Shown here: in pieces, positions 11,701 to 26,700 of the stretch | How the letters are laid out: each line of letters starts with the position of its first letter | Position numbering within the stretch: the first letter of the stretch is position 1 | Assembly (NCBI RefSeq): GCF_964355755.1 | Contig: NC_092673.1 | Coordinates: 9,741,001-9,805,000, forward strand | Origin: Antedon mediterranea | Taxonomy: Eukaryota > Echinodermata > Crinoidea > Comatulida > Antedonidae | Length of the DNA: 64,000 nt | Direction: 5' to 3' | Made by a program: the position numbers and the translations under genes | The notes under the pieces: generated by a model | Databases searched by the model: none | The model's input: only the letters and a program-made list of their open reading frames with translations | What the model was told of the DNA's origin: nothing

Positions 11701-14700
11701 AAAATTAGGGAGCGCGATAAATTGCTCTCCTCGAAGCCTGTTGAGGAGCGCGGAGGAGCGCGGTCGCGCAGGCGCTCCTTATAAATGATGCCCTGTAGAA
11801 AAAAGATATTAAAGTGAACATAGATAAAGCAGTAATTGGTAGTCATTATTATCATGGATCCCTTCTAGAAGTTAAAAACTTGTCTCGTAGGGACCCATAA
11901 CAAAACACATTACTAAAAAAATAAAAATAACCTAGAATATATAATTATATAATTTAGGATAAAAAATTACAGTATAATAACATAACTAACATCTTCTTTA
12001 TAAAAATTATTTAAATTATATTTCAATAGTTTCATGATAATTATAAATGAAATAACTACCGATATTGGTAAATGAAAAAAAAATATGTATACATAAATTA
12101 TAATTCCAGTATATATATAGTATATACTATATATACATTATATATAGTATAGATTAAAGATTGCAATAATAAACAACAACTAATATTTTGTGTAAGACAT
12201 AAATAGTATATGAGTATAAATAATGATAATAAGCATATTAACTAAGCAGTATAATATTTAGATATATAATGATTCTTTAACTTTTTTCGGAAAGTAAATA
12301 ATGATATTGACGTTTTGATATTTGGTGGGATATGATTCCACAAATTAGGACCTGATATAGTTATAAAAAATTTAGTTTTTGTAAGTCTAGCAAAAGGAAT
12401 GTTTAAATGAGAAGTTCTTAAATTGTAATTGTGAAATTTGGTACGTTTACAGAGCATATCAATCATAGAAATAGGAAGTTGGTTTTTAAAATAATTAAAC
12501 ATAAAACTGGCAACTTGAACATTGTGGATATCCGTTAATTTTAATATACCAAGACGTTTAAAAAGGGGTTCAGATGAGGTTCTATATGGTGAAAAAGTAA
12601 TAAGTAATTCAATGAAAACTTTACTTATTTTGAAATACAACCTGCCTACCCAACACCTAATCACATAAAGTCTACAAATATTACAATTCCGATGGCCAAC
12701 TAATAACAACATAATCAGTATACAGTAGTTATATCTAGCCCTACAGTACAGTACTGGCTAGGCCTACAGTAGTATATTCCCATTTCCAAATGATTCTGTA
12801 TTAGAAAACTCCACTTTATTCTAACAATTCACTGTTATGGTCATAGATTCCTGTATTCAAAACCCATGTCAACATGGTGGAACCTGTGAAGTAGAAGATA
12901 ACTCTGTCCGGTGTCGGTAAGTAAATTATTACTATTTCTGTTGTTTACTACTTTATTTTTAGGGTAAAATTAATTGCTAAACCCTGCAAACCTCCAAAAA
13001 AAGCAGAGCAAACCCCATCAAACCAACATAGAAATTACTGAATGTTGTAGTGTACTGCACATTTGATGTCAATTTTTTTTTGATTAATTTTTTTTGTTAA
13101 CTACTTATTTTTGGGGTAAAAATCATCACAGCCAGAGCAAACGAGTATTGCTAAACCCCGCAAACCTCCAAAAAAACATAGCAAACCCCACCGAACCAAC
13201 ATAAAAGTGATTGAATCATGTATTGTACAACCCACTCGGTATATCAATGTAAAAAAAATAATTAAATTTCTACTGTTAACAACTTACTTTTGGGGTAAAA
13301 CATTATTTTTTGGTCAAAAAAGGAGGTTTGCGGTGTTTAGCAATACCCCTTTAACAATGCGTTAAATGCGTTCAAAATCTGCAATAATTCTGTCCAGTAC
13401 TGTATTACTGTAGTTAAATATTAGTTTTACTTCTTTGTTCTCTTACACAGATGTCCGTCTATGTATGTTGGAGAATTCTGTGACTTTGTTAATCCCTGCC
13501 ACAATCATATTTGTCAACATGGAGCTATATGTGAAGTGGAGCTCAGTACAACAGGGGCACAGCGTAGTTGCATTTGTCCTCTTGGGTATGAGGGGGAAAT
13601 TTGTGACATTCCTTTAGATAATATTTGTCGGCGTGAAGAGCCATGTTTACATCGTGGAAATTGTCAACTGACAACATCTTTAGAACATTTTTTTTGTGAA
13701 TGTGCTTTTGGATATACAGGTATGTTTACAATAGAATAGAAACCTATTTTTTACATCTTTTACAGTACAGAAAGAAAATACTGCTTTGTAGTTTATGCGT
13801 CATAGGTCATTGTTCATAGCCTAATATGTATTGTTATGATAATTATCTATGCCTTGAGGGTGGTTCATAGAGTTACTCAACACCATTGTCGTCGCCTTTA
13901 GAAGCATTGACAATGCACACAAACATGTATTATTCGCTAATTAAAATCCTATCTAAGGCTAGAAGACATCAATTTTTGTAGCCGCCCTACGATTTGGTTA
14001 TCCTAATTTGGCCGGACGTCTGCCGACGAGTCGACATTGTGCATGTGGGCCTCAGCTCAGAGCATATGAGAGATTAAAAGTGACATTACAATTTCTGAAT
14101 GTACCGTATATTTCGGTGTACAAGTCGCACCTGTGTATAAGACGCACCCCCTAACTGAGAGTAAAATATCGGTATTTTTTATATCGTCGATGTATAAGAC
14201 GCAATTTTTTTAAAAAAATGTAATCAATATTATTGTAATAATATATTGTTATATCTACAACGGAGTCCTTTATTTAGGGTTTTTCTTACCTAGGCTCGGC
14301 CGCGCCCAGCCTCAACAAGTTCTTTCTAACTTGTTATTCATGAGTTTCGCACCCGCAACATCAAGTGCATGCCCGTGTGTGTAACACGCACGTGTGTGGG
14401 CTAGCCTCGCTCGATCATTTCGAGGGGGCGCACGTTTTCACGGACAATCGTATTCGATTAGTATCTATGTATCCGTGAAGTGTATACGCTAGGTCCATGC
14501 TATAATCAGCTAGAGAATATACTATTCGAATACGATAGACCATGTGGCCGCCAAGAAGGGCTTGCGCTGGTGGTACGGCGGTCGGCGATCGTGTGTATAA
14601 CTACTGTATAAATAATAATACTAGGCCTAGGCCTATTCCAATCGTAAACGTTTACAAATGAAATTTTATCGGAGCGCCTAAAACAGCTCCATAATGAACA

Positions 14701-17700
14701 AATCTTTTCATCATATTTAGTATAACATCACGCTAAAATGCCTTGAAAACTAGGCAGAAGCAGGTTGCCGTTACGTTAGTACACTGCAGCTAGGCTAGGC
14801 CTAGCCAATGAGGTGACGATATGTAGGCTACAATCTGTGTGGTGTGAGGCATAATGTTTGGTGTATAAGATTAATTTAGAGGTCAAATTTGCCTGTCAAA
14901 AGTGTGACTTATACACCGAAATATACGTTGTTTGAATTGGCCTACTATGCTGTGAAAAAACCCAATATTTTCATACAAGTGTAGACAGCCGCTGTTTAGC
15001 TCGCTGTATACTATGCATAGTCTAGTAAAGTAGGCGGAAATGGTACTCTCGCACGTAACATTCATGTTGAGTGACACCTCTAGTTTGTCTGGAATACGCG
15101 ATAAGAAAATTTTTTTGTGTTCAATACAAACGTCAGGGAGAAGTCCCCGATGAAATAAAACTAGTTTTCCGGCCAACAACTGTAGTTGGCCGGAAAGGAC
15201 ACTTCATAGCCCGCTAGCAAACAGCACGATCGTAGCCTACCCTACTTTTTCCGCCGCTAAACATACGCAATAAGAAACATTTTTTGCGTTCATTACGAAC
15301 GTCAAGGGGAAGTCCCCGATGAAATAAAACTATAGGCCTACTCATCAGTAGGACAACTCTGTAGTTGGCCGGAAAGGACACTTCATAGCGTGCTAGCAAA
15401 CAGCACGATCGTAATCTACTTTTCCGCCGGTAAACATAGGCCTACGCGATAAAAAAACATTTTTTGCGTTCATTACGAACGTCAAGGAGAAGTCCCCAAT
15501 GAAACAAAAATATTCCTACTCATCAGTAGGTCAACTGTAGTTCAACGACGTTGTTAAAACAAGATTTTCGATGATCTGTCGGCTGGATTATTGAGGTGGG
15601 TACGATGAAATATAAATATAATATACTTCCAACGATCGTCGGGTTGAGGTGTGGGTTTAACTTTGGTACTAAAAGTGGACACCCCTAATTTTACACGTAT
15701 AATGGAGTACACCATGCAGGAACGCACATGGTATTTTCTTATCAGAGGGTGCGTGTACGTCAAAAGGAATTGTTTTTCCAACGATCCGATCCTTCGCGTA
15801 CTACACGACGTCGTGTGTGAAATTTCGTATCAGAGGGTACGTGTGCGTCAAATAGAATTGTTTTCCCAATGCATTGAACTGCGTGTGTTCGACCGGATCG
15901 GCGGCGGGGAGGATAGGCTAGGCTAGCTAGGAGTGCGTGTAATTTTTTTTCATCGAAGGCGGCTAGCTCGATTATTGAGGTGTGGTGGTGCGACTTTAAT
16001 ACTTTCAGTAACCGCCGATCGAGGAACGTTTTTAGCTTGATTATTAAAAGTGTACACCCCTGTATTTTAATGTACTATCTATACCATGATTTACCACGCA
16101 CGCCGGCCGGGATGATATTGTTTTGGTTACACAATGTTCGATGTTTTGTTTACTGTTTGTGTATTAATAAATGCGTTTAGGGAAATCCCCTTGCAACGAA
16201 GACAGGCGATAGTTTTGCGTCGAGTCGTGTAAACAAATCTTCTTGACATTATTTTCTATCTAATTCAGTGGTACTCACGGCCAACGCAAAAAAAAAACCC
16301 GCAGTAGTGGCCGTGGGTGCTGTTCATTTTCGAGGGCATTGAGGCCAACTGGGAGGGCCGCGGTAAAATTCGAGGCCTGTACGTTACCGACGAAAGAGTA
16401 AATCCCACCGATCCATAGAGAGTCGATTCAGTGTGATATTGAAAATATCATTGATACTTATTTTTTAATACACATAACATTTTTACAAGAAAAACAATAC
16501 AATCAATCACTGTTTTATTTACAATATACAAGTTACCGTATTTGAGACGATTCAGACAACAGCCAATACTAGAGATCGAAAGAGAGTGGTTAGCGAATTA
16601 TAAAAACAACGACACCTAGGCTAGGACACCAACAAAATATATGCAAAATAAATATATATTCCATATTAAGATTTAACATACATAATAGGCCTTTTAAAAT
16701 GATAAAGGCCCGACCAGAATTTGGAGGGGAAAAAACATGTGAGCTGAGCAGTTTAGAGAGAGTATTATGTTTCATGTCATGTGACACAAAATCCAGGTAC
16801 ACGATCTTAATTAACTGTTTTATCGTCATCAGACGGTAGCCACCCTCTCGTGCTCGTACTGAGTAAAAAAAAACATGTGAGAGATTGCGGTAAGCAGAGA
16901 GTATCGCGTTTCATGCCATGTGACCAAAAAAACTAGGTCTGTATTAATTATGGTCTTCTTCTGTTGGCAGTCTTTTTGAATGAATTGTTTATGATCTTTT
17001 TTTCTCGGCATCGTTTCTGGATGGGACTGGACGTTCGCTATATTATGTTTATTAGTTAGCCTGTTCGTTGCGGTTCACCTGTGTTGGATCGTGTCTCTCT
17101 CTACGTTATACATCGTGGGAAATTTATATTCGCCGTTGAGTAGGTAAACACGCACGAAGGAAAAGATTACGATTAAAAAATATTATTTAATTTATTTTTT
17201 ATTAATTTACAACTTTGTCCTCCGCCAGTTAAATTTAACACATTGATTTCACACCTTCACTAAGAACATCGTAGGGTTGTTTATTTAGGTTACGAACTCC
17301 CTACGAAGTTCAGAACGTAGCTCATTGAAAGTTGTTTATTGAGGTTACGAAGCCAAACAATGGAACCTACGAAGCCAACAACGTAGCCTACGTTCTATCT
17401 ACGAAGCTACTTCGTAGGTAAAGTTGCAGTATTTTCTTTCTGTACTGTAGTCTATGTCGCTATTATACATATTCAAGCATTTTATAACATATTTTGTTAT
17501 TCAATTTTATATAGACATTTCAAAATTCATAATTGTTCCATCCGCAACATTTTAATAGTAGTTTTATGGTGTTTTTTACATTTCAATTAAAAGTTTTGAT
17601 ACCAATTAAATATTTTATTTTCTCCTTTTATAAACTATATGCAATACATTATAAACACATTTTTTGAAACTTTTGTGAAAATATCATATTCAAAAATATA

Positions 17701-20700
17701 TTGTTGACATTTTTCGTAGGAACATTTTTGTTAAGGACGGGACATATCATTTAAATCCTTTACATTTCATTCATCTTGTTAGCATTTTCCCCCATAAATA
17801 TACTTTAACTTTTTATTTCTCACTAAGTTCCAATTGTTCATAATCAAGTATTTTATTAAAATTGTTTATTAATTTCATACTTGCATTTCAAAATTCATAA
17901 TTGTTACTTCTTAGACATTTCAAATGTTTTTTTTTTCCTCGCTTGTGTTTATTAAAGTAATGGCTCCAAAATTGTTAATCTTCTCCTAAGGATATTAAAT
18001 TGCAATAGATTAAAAAAAAAATTTGAACTTGTATATTTTATTTAAAAAAAACCATTACTATCAAAATTTATTAAATGTTACGAATGGGACAATTTTTTAT
18101 TTAAGGATGGGATGGCATTATTTTAAGAATTAAAAAGTGTTTTTGTACTGTGGGCTGGTAAGTACTGTACAAAGGTGTTACTGTTGTTTATTAATCTGTT
18201 CTGTAATTAAAATTACAATCCACAAAAGAACAATACCAGACCTAAATCCAAAACAACATGACCAGTATGAATGGGAGTATTGGGTGCGGTCATCACTTAT
18301 GTAGATTTCATTCTTTATTTATTTCAGATACTAAATAATTAAGATAGAATTTTAATAGAAGTAGGCCTAAAGTATATAAAATCCAAGCAAGGATAGATTA
18401 CTGTAGAAGAAAATTTTAGATGAAAGAACAATGGCGTGGTTAGCTCTTGGTTAGCTCAAACACAAAGGGCGTTGGTCTAAGGTCAAATCACGTCCGACGT
18501 GAACATAAAAATGTAGCATATTGAAAGTCGTTTATTGTACACTAGGTTACAAAGCCAAACAATGTAACCTACAAAGTCAACAACGTGGCCTACATTTAAT
18601 CTACGAAGCCAGCTCATAGGAAAAGTTGCAGTATTTTCTTTCTGTACTGTATTTTTACTTAGGTTTGTAATAATATGGTAATAATTTGTTTAGCAATATC
18701 CAATGTTGGAAATGTTACTTTAAATATTAATTTTATGTCTGTTTTTTTGTAAAAGGTATGTTATGTAATGAGACGGACTACTGTGCCATTGGACAATGTT
18801 TAAATGGTGCAACATGTCATACAAATCAAAATGGTTATACATGTCAATGTGCTAGTGGATTTACAGGATCAAATTGCCAAATTGACATAGATGAGTGTAG
18901 CCAGCATTTGAACCTTTGTCAGAATGGTGGAACATGTCTTAATAACCCTGGATCTTATGAGTGTACATGCGCCCAAGGATATAGGGGAACCCACTGTGAC
19001 CATATATTTGTGCCTTGTGCAATCTCTCCCTGTAAGAATGGAGGAGAATGTGAACGCCTTGATGCTTTCTCAGAAGCATGTATCTGTGACACAGGTATGT
19101 AAAATAACTGTATAAAATTTCACTTTTTTTTTATTTGCTCAGTTGTTGCCCATCCGCCAATCATCTCCATGCCTTGTTTACAATAAATCAGTTTAGAGTT
19201 TGTTTGTTTGTTCACTTCCCACAGTAGAAATGTTTCAGGCCAGGATAATTTTAATTTAAATTTGTGTTTAATCAAATAGGGATTTATTATATGCCCCTAT
19301 TACAGTAATAGGCTAAAAAATGAATCTAGCGGGACAAAATTGTAGGCAAAGGTTTTTCAGTGTTAAATGAATGTATATGTTATCCTGATCACGTACAACA
19401 AATCAACCCTCCATCACCCATCGCCTTCATATGCAAATGAGCATAAATATGCAAATTAGTTATAAAACCCATATTATCACGATGTGGTCAGGACAACATA
19501 CATTCATTTGAAACTGAAAAAAACACCTTTGCCTACAATTTTGTCCTAGTTCACCATATTTTTTAGCTAGATTCAGTAGCCTATAAAATGCTAATTATCT
19601 TAACTTAGGCCTGATGGAAATCAACAATGAATTTTATATCGGTGGTGCGAGCCAAAGCATAGGCCACCTTTCCATAACGTTACATGCTATGTTCTTGAAT
19701 TTGAATTTCAAGTACCTTCTCATTTGTGTCCTTTTCAGTTAAGAACCTTCTATTTTACGAACAGCATTCGAACGATGATTTCATCAGACAATTAACAATA
19801 AATAACATAATTTTTTCATAAAACAAAAATTTGTCTGGCCTAGGCTGATTTAAGCCTTTTTCACTGTCGACGTAACGCTACGGCGAGTTGCGTTGAATTT
19901 TCAAAGCATTAAAGTTGAAAATACAATAACGATACCGATGATCGAGCTGGACCGCTAATAGTTTTTATGCGATCATTAATGGTTTCTTTTTTGCGTTGCT
20001 GGGACACACAGATGTGAAGTATTGCAAAACCAAGACTGGTCATGCGCAGCCAGGCCCGCATGAAAATTGATAAAGTTACAGGTTTTAATGCTTCAACCCA
20101 GCCTTGGACATGCTTTTGCTAATATCTTAATCTAGGCTTATATATATTCGACCCTAAAAGTTGGTGTTGTAAAAATGTACCTATTTTTTCACAAACTGCA
20201 ATGACGTAAATTTGTGAACCATTTGATTGGTCAGTTTTAACGATTGTAATGTTAAAATTGAACTCGGTTCAACTTCAACGATTGCACATTCATGTAAAAT
20301 CATTGAATCCTGTCAATTCAACGCAACTCAACGTAACTCAGTGATCGACAGTAAAACAAGCTTTAGTAGGCCTACAGTACAGTAGTGCCTAGTGGCCAAG
20401 GCATCCCAGCAGATGTTATTAAAGAAATCATGGGGTCAATTGGCCATCATGAACATGCAAAGGCTAGCTACAATCGTCATACTGTGAATTTAGCTACCCA
20501 CTGTACATAAAAAATGTAGGGTTCCTTGGGTTAGAAGCATGGACAATGCACATTAACAATTTAATGTACTGTTCTGTACAGAGAGTATCATGTTTCATGC
20601 CATGTGACTAACAAAATAATATTATATTTTGAGTAATTTACAACTTGGTCCTCTGAGAGTTGTTTAGGATTGTTTATTGAGTGTACTGAAGCCACTAACC

Positions 20701-23700
20701 TATGACCCCATTTACACTTACGATTTAGGCCGGCCCTGGGTCGGCAATTGATAAGTGTAAATACTCCAAAAAGTTAGGCCGGCCTTGGGCCGGACGCAGA
20801 TCTTGGCCACCTCTCTAGGTAGGTTCAGGAGCGGCTTTTACGTTTGGGCCGGCTTACGCAGTGAACCGTGAATAACGTTTGACCTTTTTATGAGGTTGTT
20901 GTTATGACGATCCGACATTCTCAGTACATCATACCTTCCTCCTTTTCGGGCGACAATTTGTTTCCTTCATCATTTATATAGTTAAATTTATTTTCAGACA
21001 TCTTCTTTCAATAAAGTATTCCTCCGCTTGTTTCGCATATACATAAAATACAGCCATATTATATATAAAACAGTGGTGTTCATTTTGTTTTTAATGGGAC
21101 AAAAAACAACAATACAGTATAAATATAAAACGGTCGGTTCGCGCAGAGAGTTGAATTGACGATCGAGAGAGAAAAATGTAAACAAACTGAACAAACTGTA
21201 CTTCGTATCCCAGCATGCAATGGTACTTCCGATAAAATTATTTACGACCAGTAATCTGCGTCGCTAGTGTAAACGCTCTGGGGCCGACCTAAAAGGTAAA
21301 TATTTGTAACCGGCCCTGGACCCAGCTTGTAGGTGAAGTTGCAGTTTTTTATGTACTGTAACCATATAATAATTCAAAGTTGTGGAACCTTTTTGTCATT
21401 TTAGGATTTTCTGGTCATTTCTGTGACACCAATGACGATGACTGTTTGAATCACCAGTGTAGTAATGGTGGAACTTGTATAGATGGGATTAACTCATATA
21501 CCTGTCACTGCCCCGCCAATTTTACAGGTAATGTTAAGTTTATTTGATTATGTTGACTTCCCACGTCGTTGTACCTTGATTACGAAATAATTTTCAAAAT
21601 GAGATTTTGATTTCTAATCGCATTAAAACAAAATTATATTTGATTCTGAGTTATTGATTACGTTCTTTGTTTAAAGATCATATTATTGTGCATTGCTCCG
21701 TTTATCAATGAATATCCTTTTAAAAATATTATTGTCATTAATTAATACTAAACCTGGAATATATATTCCTTAGCAACTGTAGTAGTTTGGCAGCTTAGAA
21801 TTTTGGTGTACTCTTCAAAGGTCACAGAACCCTTCTTCGTTTAATCATATTTAGCCAAGAAAATAATTGAGTCTTTATTCATTTTGCATTGTGGATCTAG
21901 TGCAATTCCTTTGTTCTGTTTAATGATGTCATCAATTATAACATTTTGTTTTACTTTCTCAAAGGAACTTATTGTATAACTGATGTTAATGAGTGCGACA
22001 TGAACATTTGTGAAAATGGCGCAACTTGTATGAATCTTATTGGTTCATATGCATGTCACTGTGTCAATGGCTATGAGGGCAATCGTTGTGAGATTGATAT
22101 AGACGATTGTGCTGATGCAGATTGCCAAGAAGGCGCTAAATGTCAAGATTATGTTGGAACATATGTCTGTGAATGTCCTCCTGGAAAAACTGGTATGAAA
22201 TTTATTTTATATGGATGTTAAGCCTTGTATACCAGCTATAAATCACTAGCCTGATATTTTTTATGAAAATGATTTTTAACAATTTAAAATTAGAACATAC
22301 TATGAACAATTAAAATGTAAAGGTCTTATTTTACATTTTAGGAAACAAGAACTGGTATTATCACCATATTTATTTTGTTGAAATTTAAAAGTTTGTGAAA
22401 TATAAGTGTAGAAAATATACAGAATCACTGCCTGGGCTCGCACATGGTATAGATTTTTATTTACATTTTTTATCTTAAAATTCATATATTTAAAGTATTA
22501 TTAATTTAAATTATTTCATTATCTTAGGTATCTTGTGTCATCTTGATGATGCTTGCCATAGCAGTCCTTGCCACCCTGGATCGCGATGTGAAACTGATCC
22601 ATTGACAGGTCTAGCACGCTGTGTGTGTCCTAGAGGCTATGAAGGAGGAGCCTGTGATCAAGATATTAATGAGTGTCTCTTAGGTTAGAAGAATTTTCTA
22701 ACAATTGATCTATTATCAGGGCTGCAAATGAAATATAACATTTGACATCTTGAAGGGAATTATATTTTTCTTGAGGGAAAATATAAACTAGCTATGCTCA
22801 CGCTAAGGTCAATTTGACGCGATGGTAATGCTACATCGCTACATTATAGGCTGGCGACGACGGCGGCGAAGTCGTTGTGGTTTACATAAAAATATTTGAA
22901 GCCTAACTAAGCTGACGAAGTTTGAGTTTTTAAGGAAAAATTGTTTTCGCAAGTTTTGCGAATAATATAAATTTTTTTTTCGCAAATTGACAACTCCAAT
23001 CGCAATTTGCGAAAATTCGAATGGGTAGCGTGAGCATAGAGACTAGGCTATTTCAGACGTAGCTGGAGAGCACTAAAAGTTAATTTTGTTTAGCCATTTG
23101 GCGAAAGTCAAAACATTTTAGTCAAATCAGTTTATCTATAGCCAAAATTTTTTTTATTTAGCCAAATGAATCGGTTTTTAGCCAAAATTTAAAATTGTTG
23201 AAATATAATGGTAAAAACATTTTAGTCAATTTATCTATGTCAACAGGTACACTGTTCCCTGAACGTTTTTGTAAGGCATTGAGATAGAGAACCATGCCTA
23301 AATCACTGTATGATTAAAAAAAATAATATTTTTTTTGTATTTTCTTTATATGATCAAAACAATTGTTCAAATTGTTTTTAATCATACAGCATTCATACAG
23401 TTATCAATTTAATAAGAAACATTTTACAGTTTTCGGAAATCCTCTGAACGCTATGTTACTTTGTTTTTTACGCTTGGCTGGTCATGTTTGTGTGATGGCT
23501 TCCATCGCGTACCAGGCGAAATTCGTGTCCTAGACTTCACGGTCACTCAGCGTCACCGCCGCGCAGCGGGTTAATGCTTTTAAATTGGGTATGCTCAAGA
23601 GGTGGGAAAGTGCAGTAACGCCGGCCTAGGCCTACAAAATTATGTACGACGGTATGTCGTACCGAACATTCCTAGCAAACGAACACTCGTATCGTTGTTG

Positions 23701-26700
23701 AACGTAAGATAATATAGGCCAAAGCACAGAGTAGGCCTACACGTCTTTCCATCCCTCGAGGCTGCGCCGAAGCGTTTCTGTCAAGGCGAAAAATTTATAC
23801 CGTCCCGATTATTTACACAACACAGAAGTCGGTGTCCGGCCCCGCTCAGCTATAAATATGCACGTGTGTGTTTATAGCTAAATCCCTGTTAGACTCTTCC
23901 ATTTCCCGCATGTTGTTTTGTTTACTCTAAATCTCGATAAGATTAAGACGTCATTCATCGAAGATACTATAATGTTTCTTTTTAATCGGAAGAGTACACC
24001 CTATCGAAAAATAGACAATCCCGGTAATTAGCCAACCGTCGGCTATCGTCGTAGTCATTTGGGAGGGCACAACACGTGATAGTTTTGGTAGACTTCATCA
24101 TCCATGTGTCGTGTAACGTCTGTCTCCTGTGCAGTCTACCTCTGCTATCTCGATCATATTTAAATAACAAAGAGACGCCTGGTACAACGAAACAAGTTGA
24201 CGAAAAATGGAGCTTGAAGTAAACAACGTGATAATGAACAAAATAAATGCTTGGAGATCGACAAATGGACCTTTTAGTTGGACTATATGCTTTCGCCAAA
24301 ATGATTATTTGATTATCTATTTTATCATATGTCAATATGTCATCGCCAAAATGGCTCAAGTAGTCGTTTTATTTTTCGCCAATCTGGAAACGTTTTCGCC
24401 CATGGTAGTATAGCATTAGTATTGTTGGTTAAAAAATGGGATAGTTTATTTAAACAACCCAGTAATATTTCGAAGAAGAAGTAGAAGTATTTCGAAAGAC
24501 TATTTCATAAAAAACACTTTTGATTAATCTATTCAATTTATATAGACACAGTGACAAATTAGTATACAAATAATTAATGCTTATGATATACTAGCAATTA
24601 TACCCGCTCCAGGGTGGATTTCAGAATAAGTTTATAGCCCTCTCAGTACATAACACTTGACGCTAGTATCTCACTATTCACCAACCTCACACCACCCCAC
24701 GCTCCTTTTTAAAAACAAATTCTTCCCAGGACAAATTTTAGCTTCCAAATGAGAGGAGTATACATAGCTATGATAGGCTTATCATTTAGGTATGTTGTAA
24801 AATGTGTACATGAATTTGTGTCATATTCGGATAATTAAGATATCTAATTTTGATACTTTAGCCCCCAGCCTTTTTCTTCCCAGTACAATTCCAATTATGT
24901 CATTACGCCAGTATTTCCGCTCCCTTCTCATACCCCCTCCCAACAACACATCCCAGATACTGGGTGATGTGTTTAACGCCCGTATTCTTAAACCGGACTT
25001 TAGTCGTAGTTCGAGCTAAAACTAAAAAAATGACGTCATTTTAATTCATAAACCGAACTTCAACTAAATCACCGACTAAATCAGGCCAACCTCGACTAAA
25101 TCGAGACGGATTTTGATCGATTTTTTTTAGTCCTGGAGGGGGCAGACTAAATGGTCGACTAAATGGTTTTAAACGATGTTTATAAAAAACGTAACAGTCA
25201 TTGAGTTGTTATATTGGCCAGATATTGAAGAATGAAATATCTATATTTATATTAGCTTAATTAAATATACATTGGTATAAATTATAATAATGAAAATCAT
25301 CTTTATTTACAACTGTATACAAATTACATTATTTTCTTCGCGCAAGTCCGACTTGAGCTACGTCACGCCATAGCGACAATGGGAGATGCGGCAATTCACC
25401 ACGCGATGGAATATTTAGGGGGCCTAGCGCTTTCTTGTCACGCTATGAAGTGCGTGGTTCGTGGCGATCATACTTTGTTGGGGGCCTAGAAAATATAAAA
25501 GTTACCGTACCGCCATGGTTCCTAAATATATTTTTAAGATTTTATTTGTTGTTAATCAAATATACTTCACTGTTAAATTAATACTGATATTGTTCTAATA
25601 ATTAACGATTAAAATTATTTTTCATGTATATAGTCCTGATGCGTAAAAAGTGTTGTAAGAAATGGAAAGTGATATCAATGCACAAAATTTCGTCTGCTCC
25701 TCAAATACTCTCTTGTCATTGGCCAATGTATAGCCTTTGTTACTCAGACGTGTGCAACTCGACTAAAAGCTCGACTTCATTAAGTCGAACTGCAAACTTC
25801 GACTACTTCGTTTTTTAATCGAATTTGAAGTAATAGCTCGAACTACGACTTTTCCAAGTCGAACTTCGAACTACGACTAAAGTCCGGTTTAAGAATACGG
25901 GCGTTAGACGTTTCCAGTAACAATTATGTTTGTCATCACCCCCAACCCATAACCCGACCGTCGTGGCAGTTTTCAAATGTAGTTTAAAACATTCCCAGTA
26001 CAGTTTCGGTCATGATGATAGGCCTACAACCCCACCCCAAGCTCCCAGCCCCTTCCCAGGGATAATAATTGACAATTCTGGTCAATTTGATAGACTTTTA
26101 CCCCATTTTGATAGGGCAAAATAATTAACACTATGTGATGCGTAATTAACCAATGGAATTGCAATAATGATACGGTGTGTTATAATACAGTATTGTTATG
26201 TATGTGCACTTTTTATATAGGATATGTATCTTGGGTATGGGCTGATGTTCTTTTCAATCAAAAAGTAAGCAATGTACTTAAGAGGAGGATTATAAATGCT
26301 GTATGATTATAAAATATTTTGACATGCAGCAGAAATAAGCCTCATGAAGCATATTCTAACCATGGAACTTAGTGTGATACAATGTTACAGCTAAGTTATC
26401 CTTTTAAAAAAATAATATTTGCAGATCTAAATCCGTGTGAACATGGAGGAACATGCGAGAATACATTTGGCTCTTTCCACTGTTCATGTGTTGAAGGCTA
26501 TGAAGGTTTATTCTGTGAGGAAGATACCAATGAGTGTGCATCAAATCCATGTGTGAATCATGGAACATGCTTAAACCGTATTGGAAACTTCTTTTGTGTC
26601 TGTTTAAGAGGTAAGTCAAAGCTCAAAGTGCCTTTGCCTCTTAGTTTATACTTAAATATAATTTATATAGTTTTCAAAATCACAAGGGAAAAAAAGTAAT

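Larger units (their letters stand above)
10497..12712 (-). mobile_element. 5'-truncated LINE (CR1/L2-like) on the minus strand, split by an insertion
   Basis: The minus strand runs from a reverse transcriptase C-terminal fragment (12712-12242) to a microsatellite tail of CTGAAT units at 10497-10515. This is the layout of CR1/L2-type LINE 3' ends. The element is interrupted between 10558 and 11796 by another repeat. Between 11800 and 12240 lies AT-rich 3' untranslated sequence. Confidence 0.6.

Noticed and set aside
23982-24359. 125-codon minus-strand frame in the intron 7 repeat
   Set aside because: Same reason; part of a dispersed repeat without a recognisable domain.
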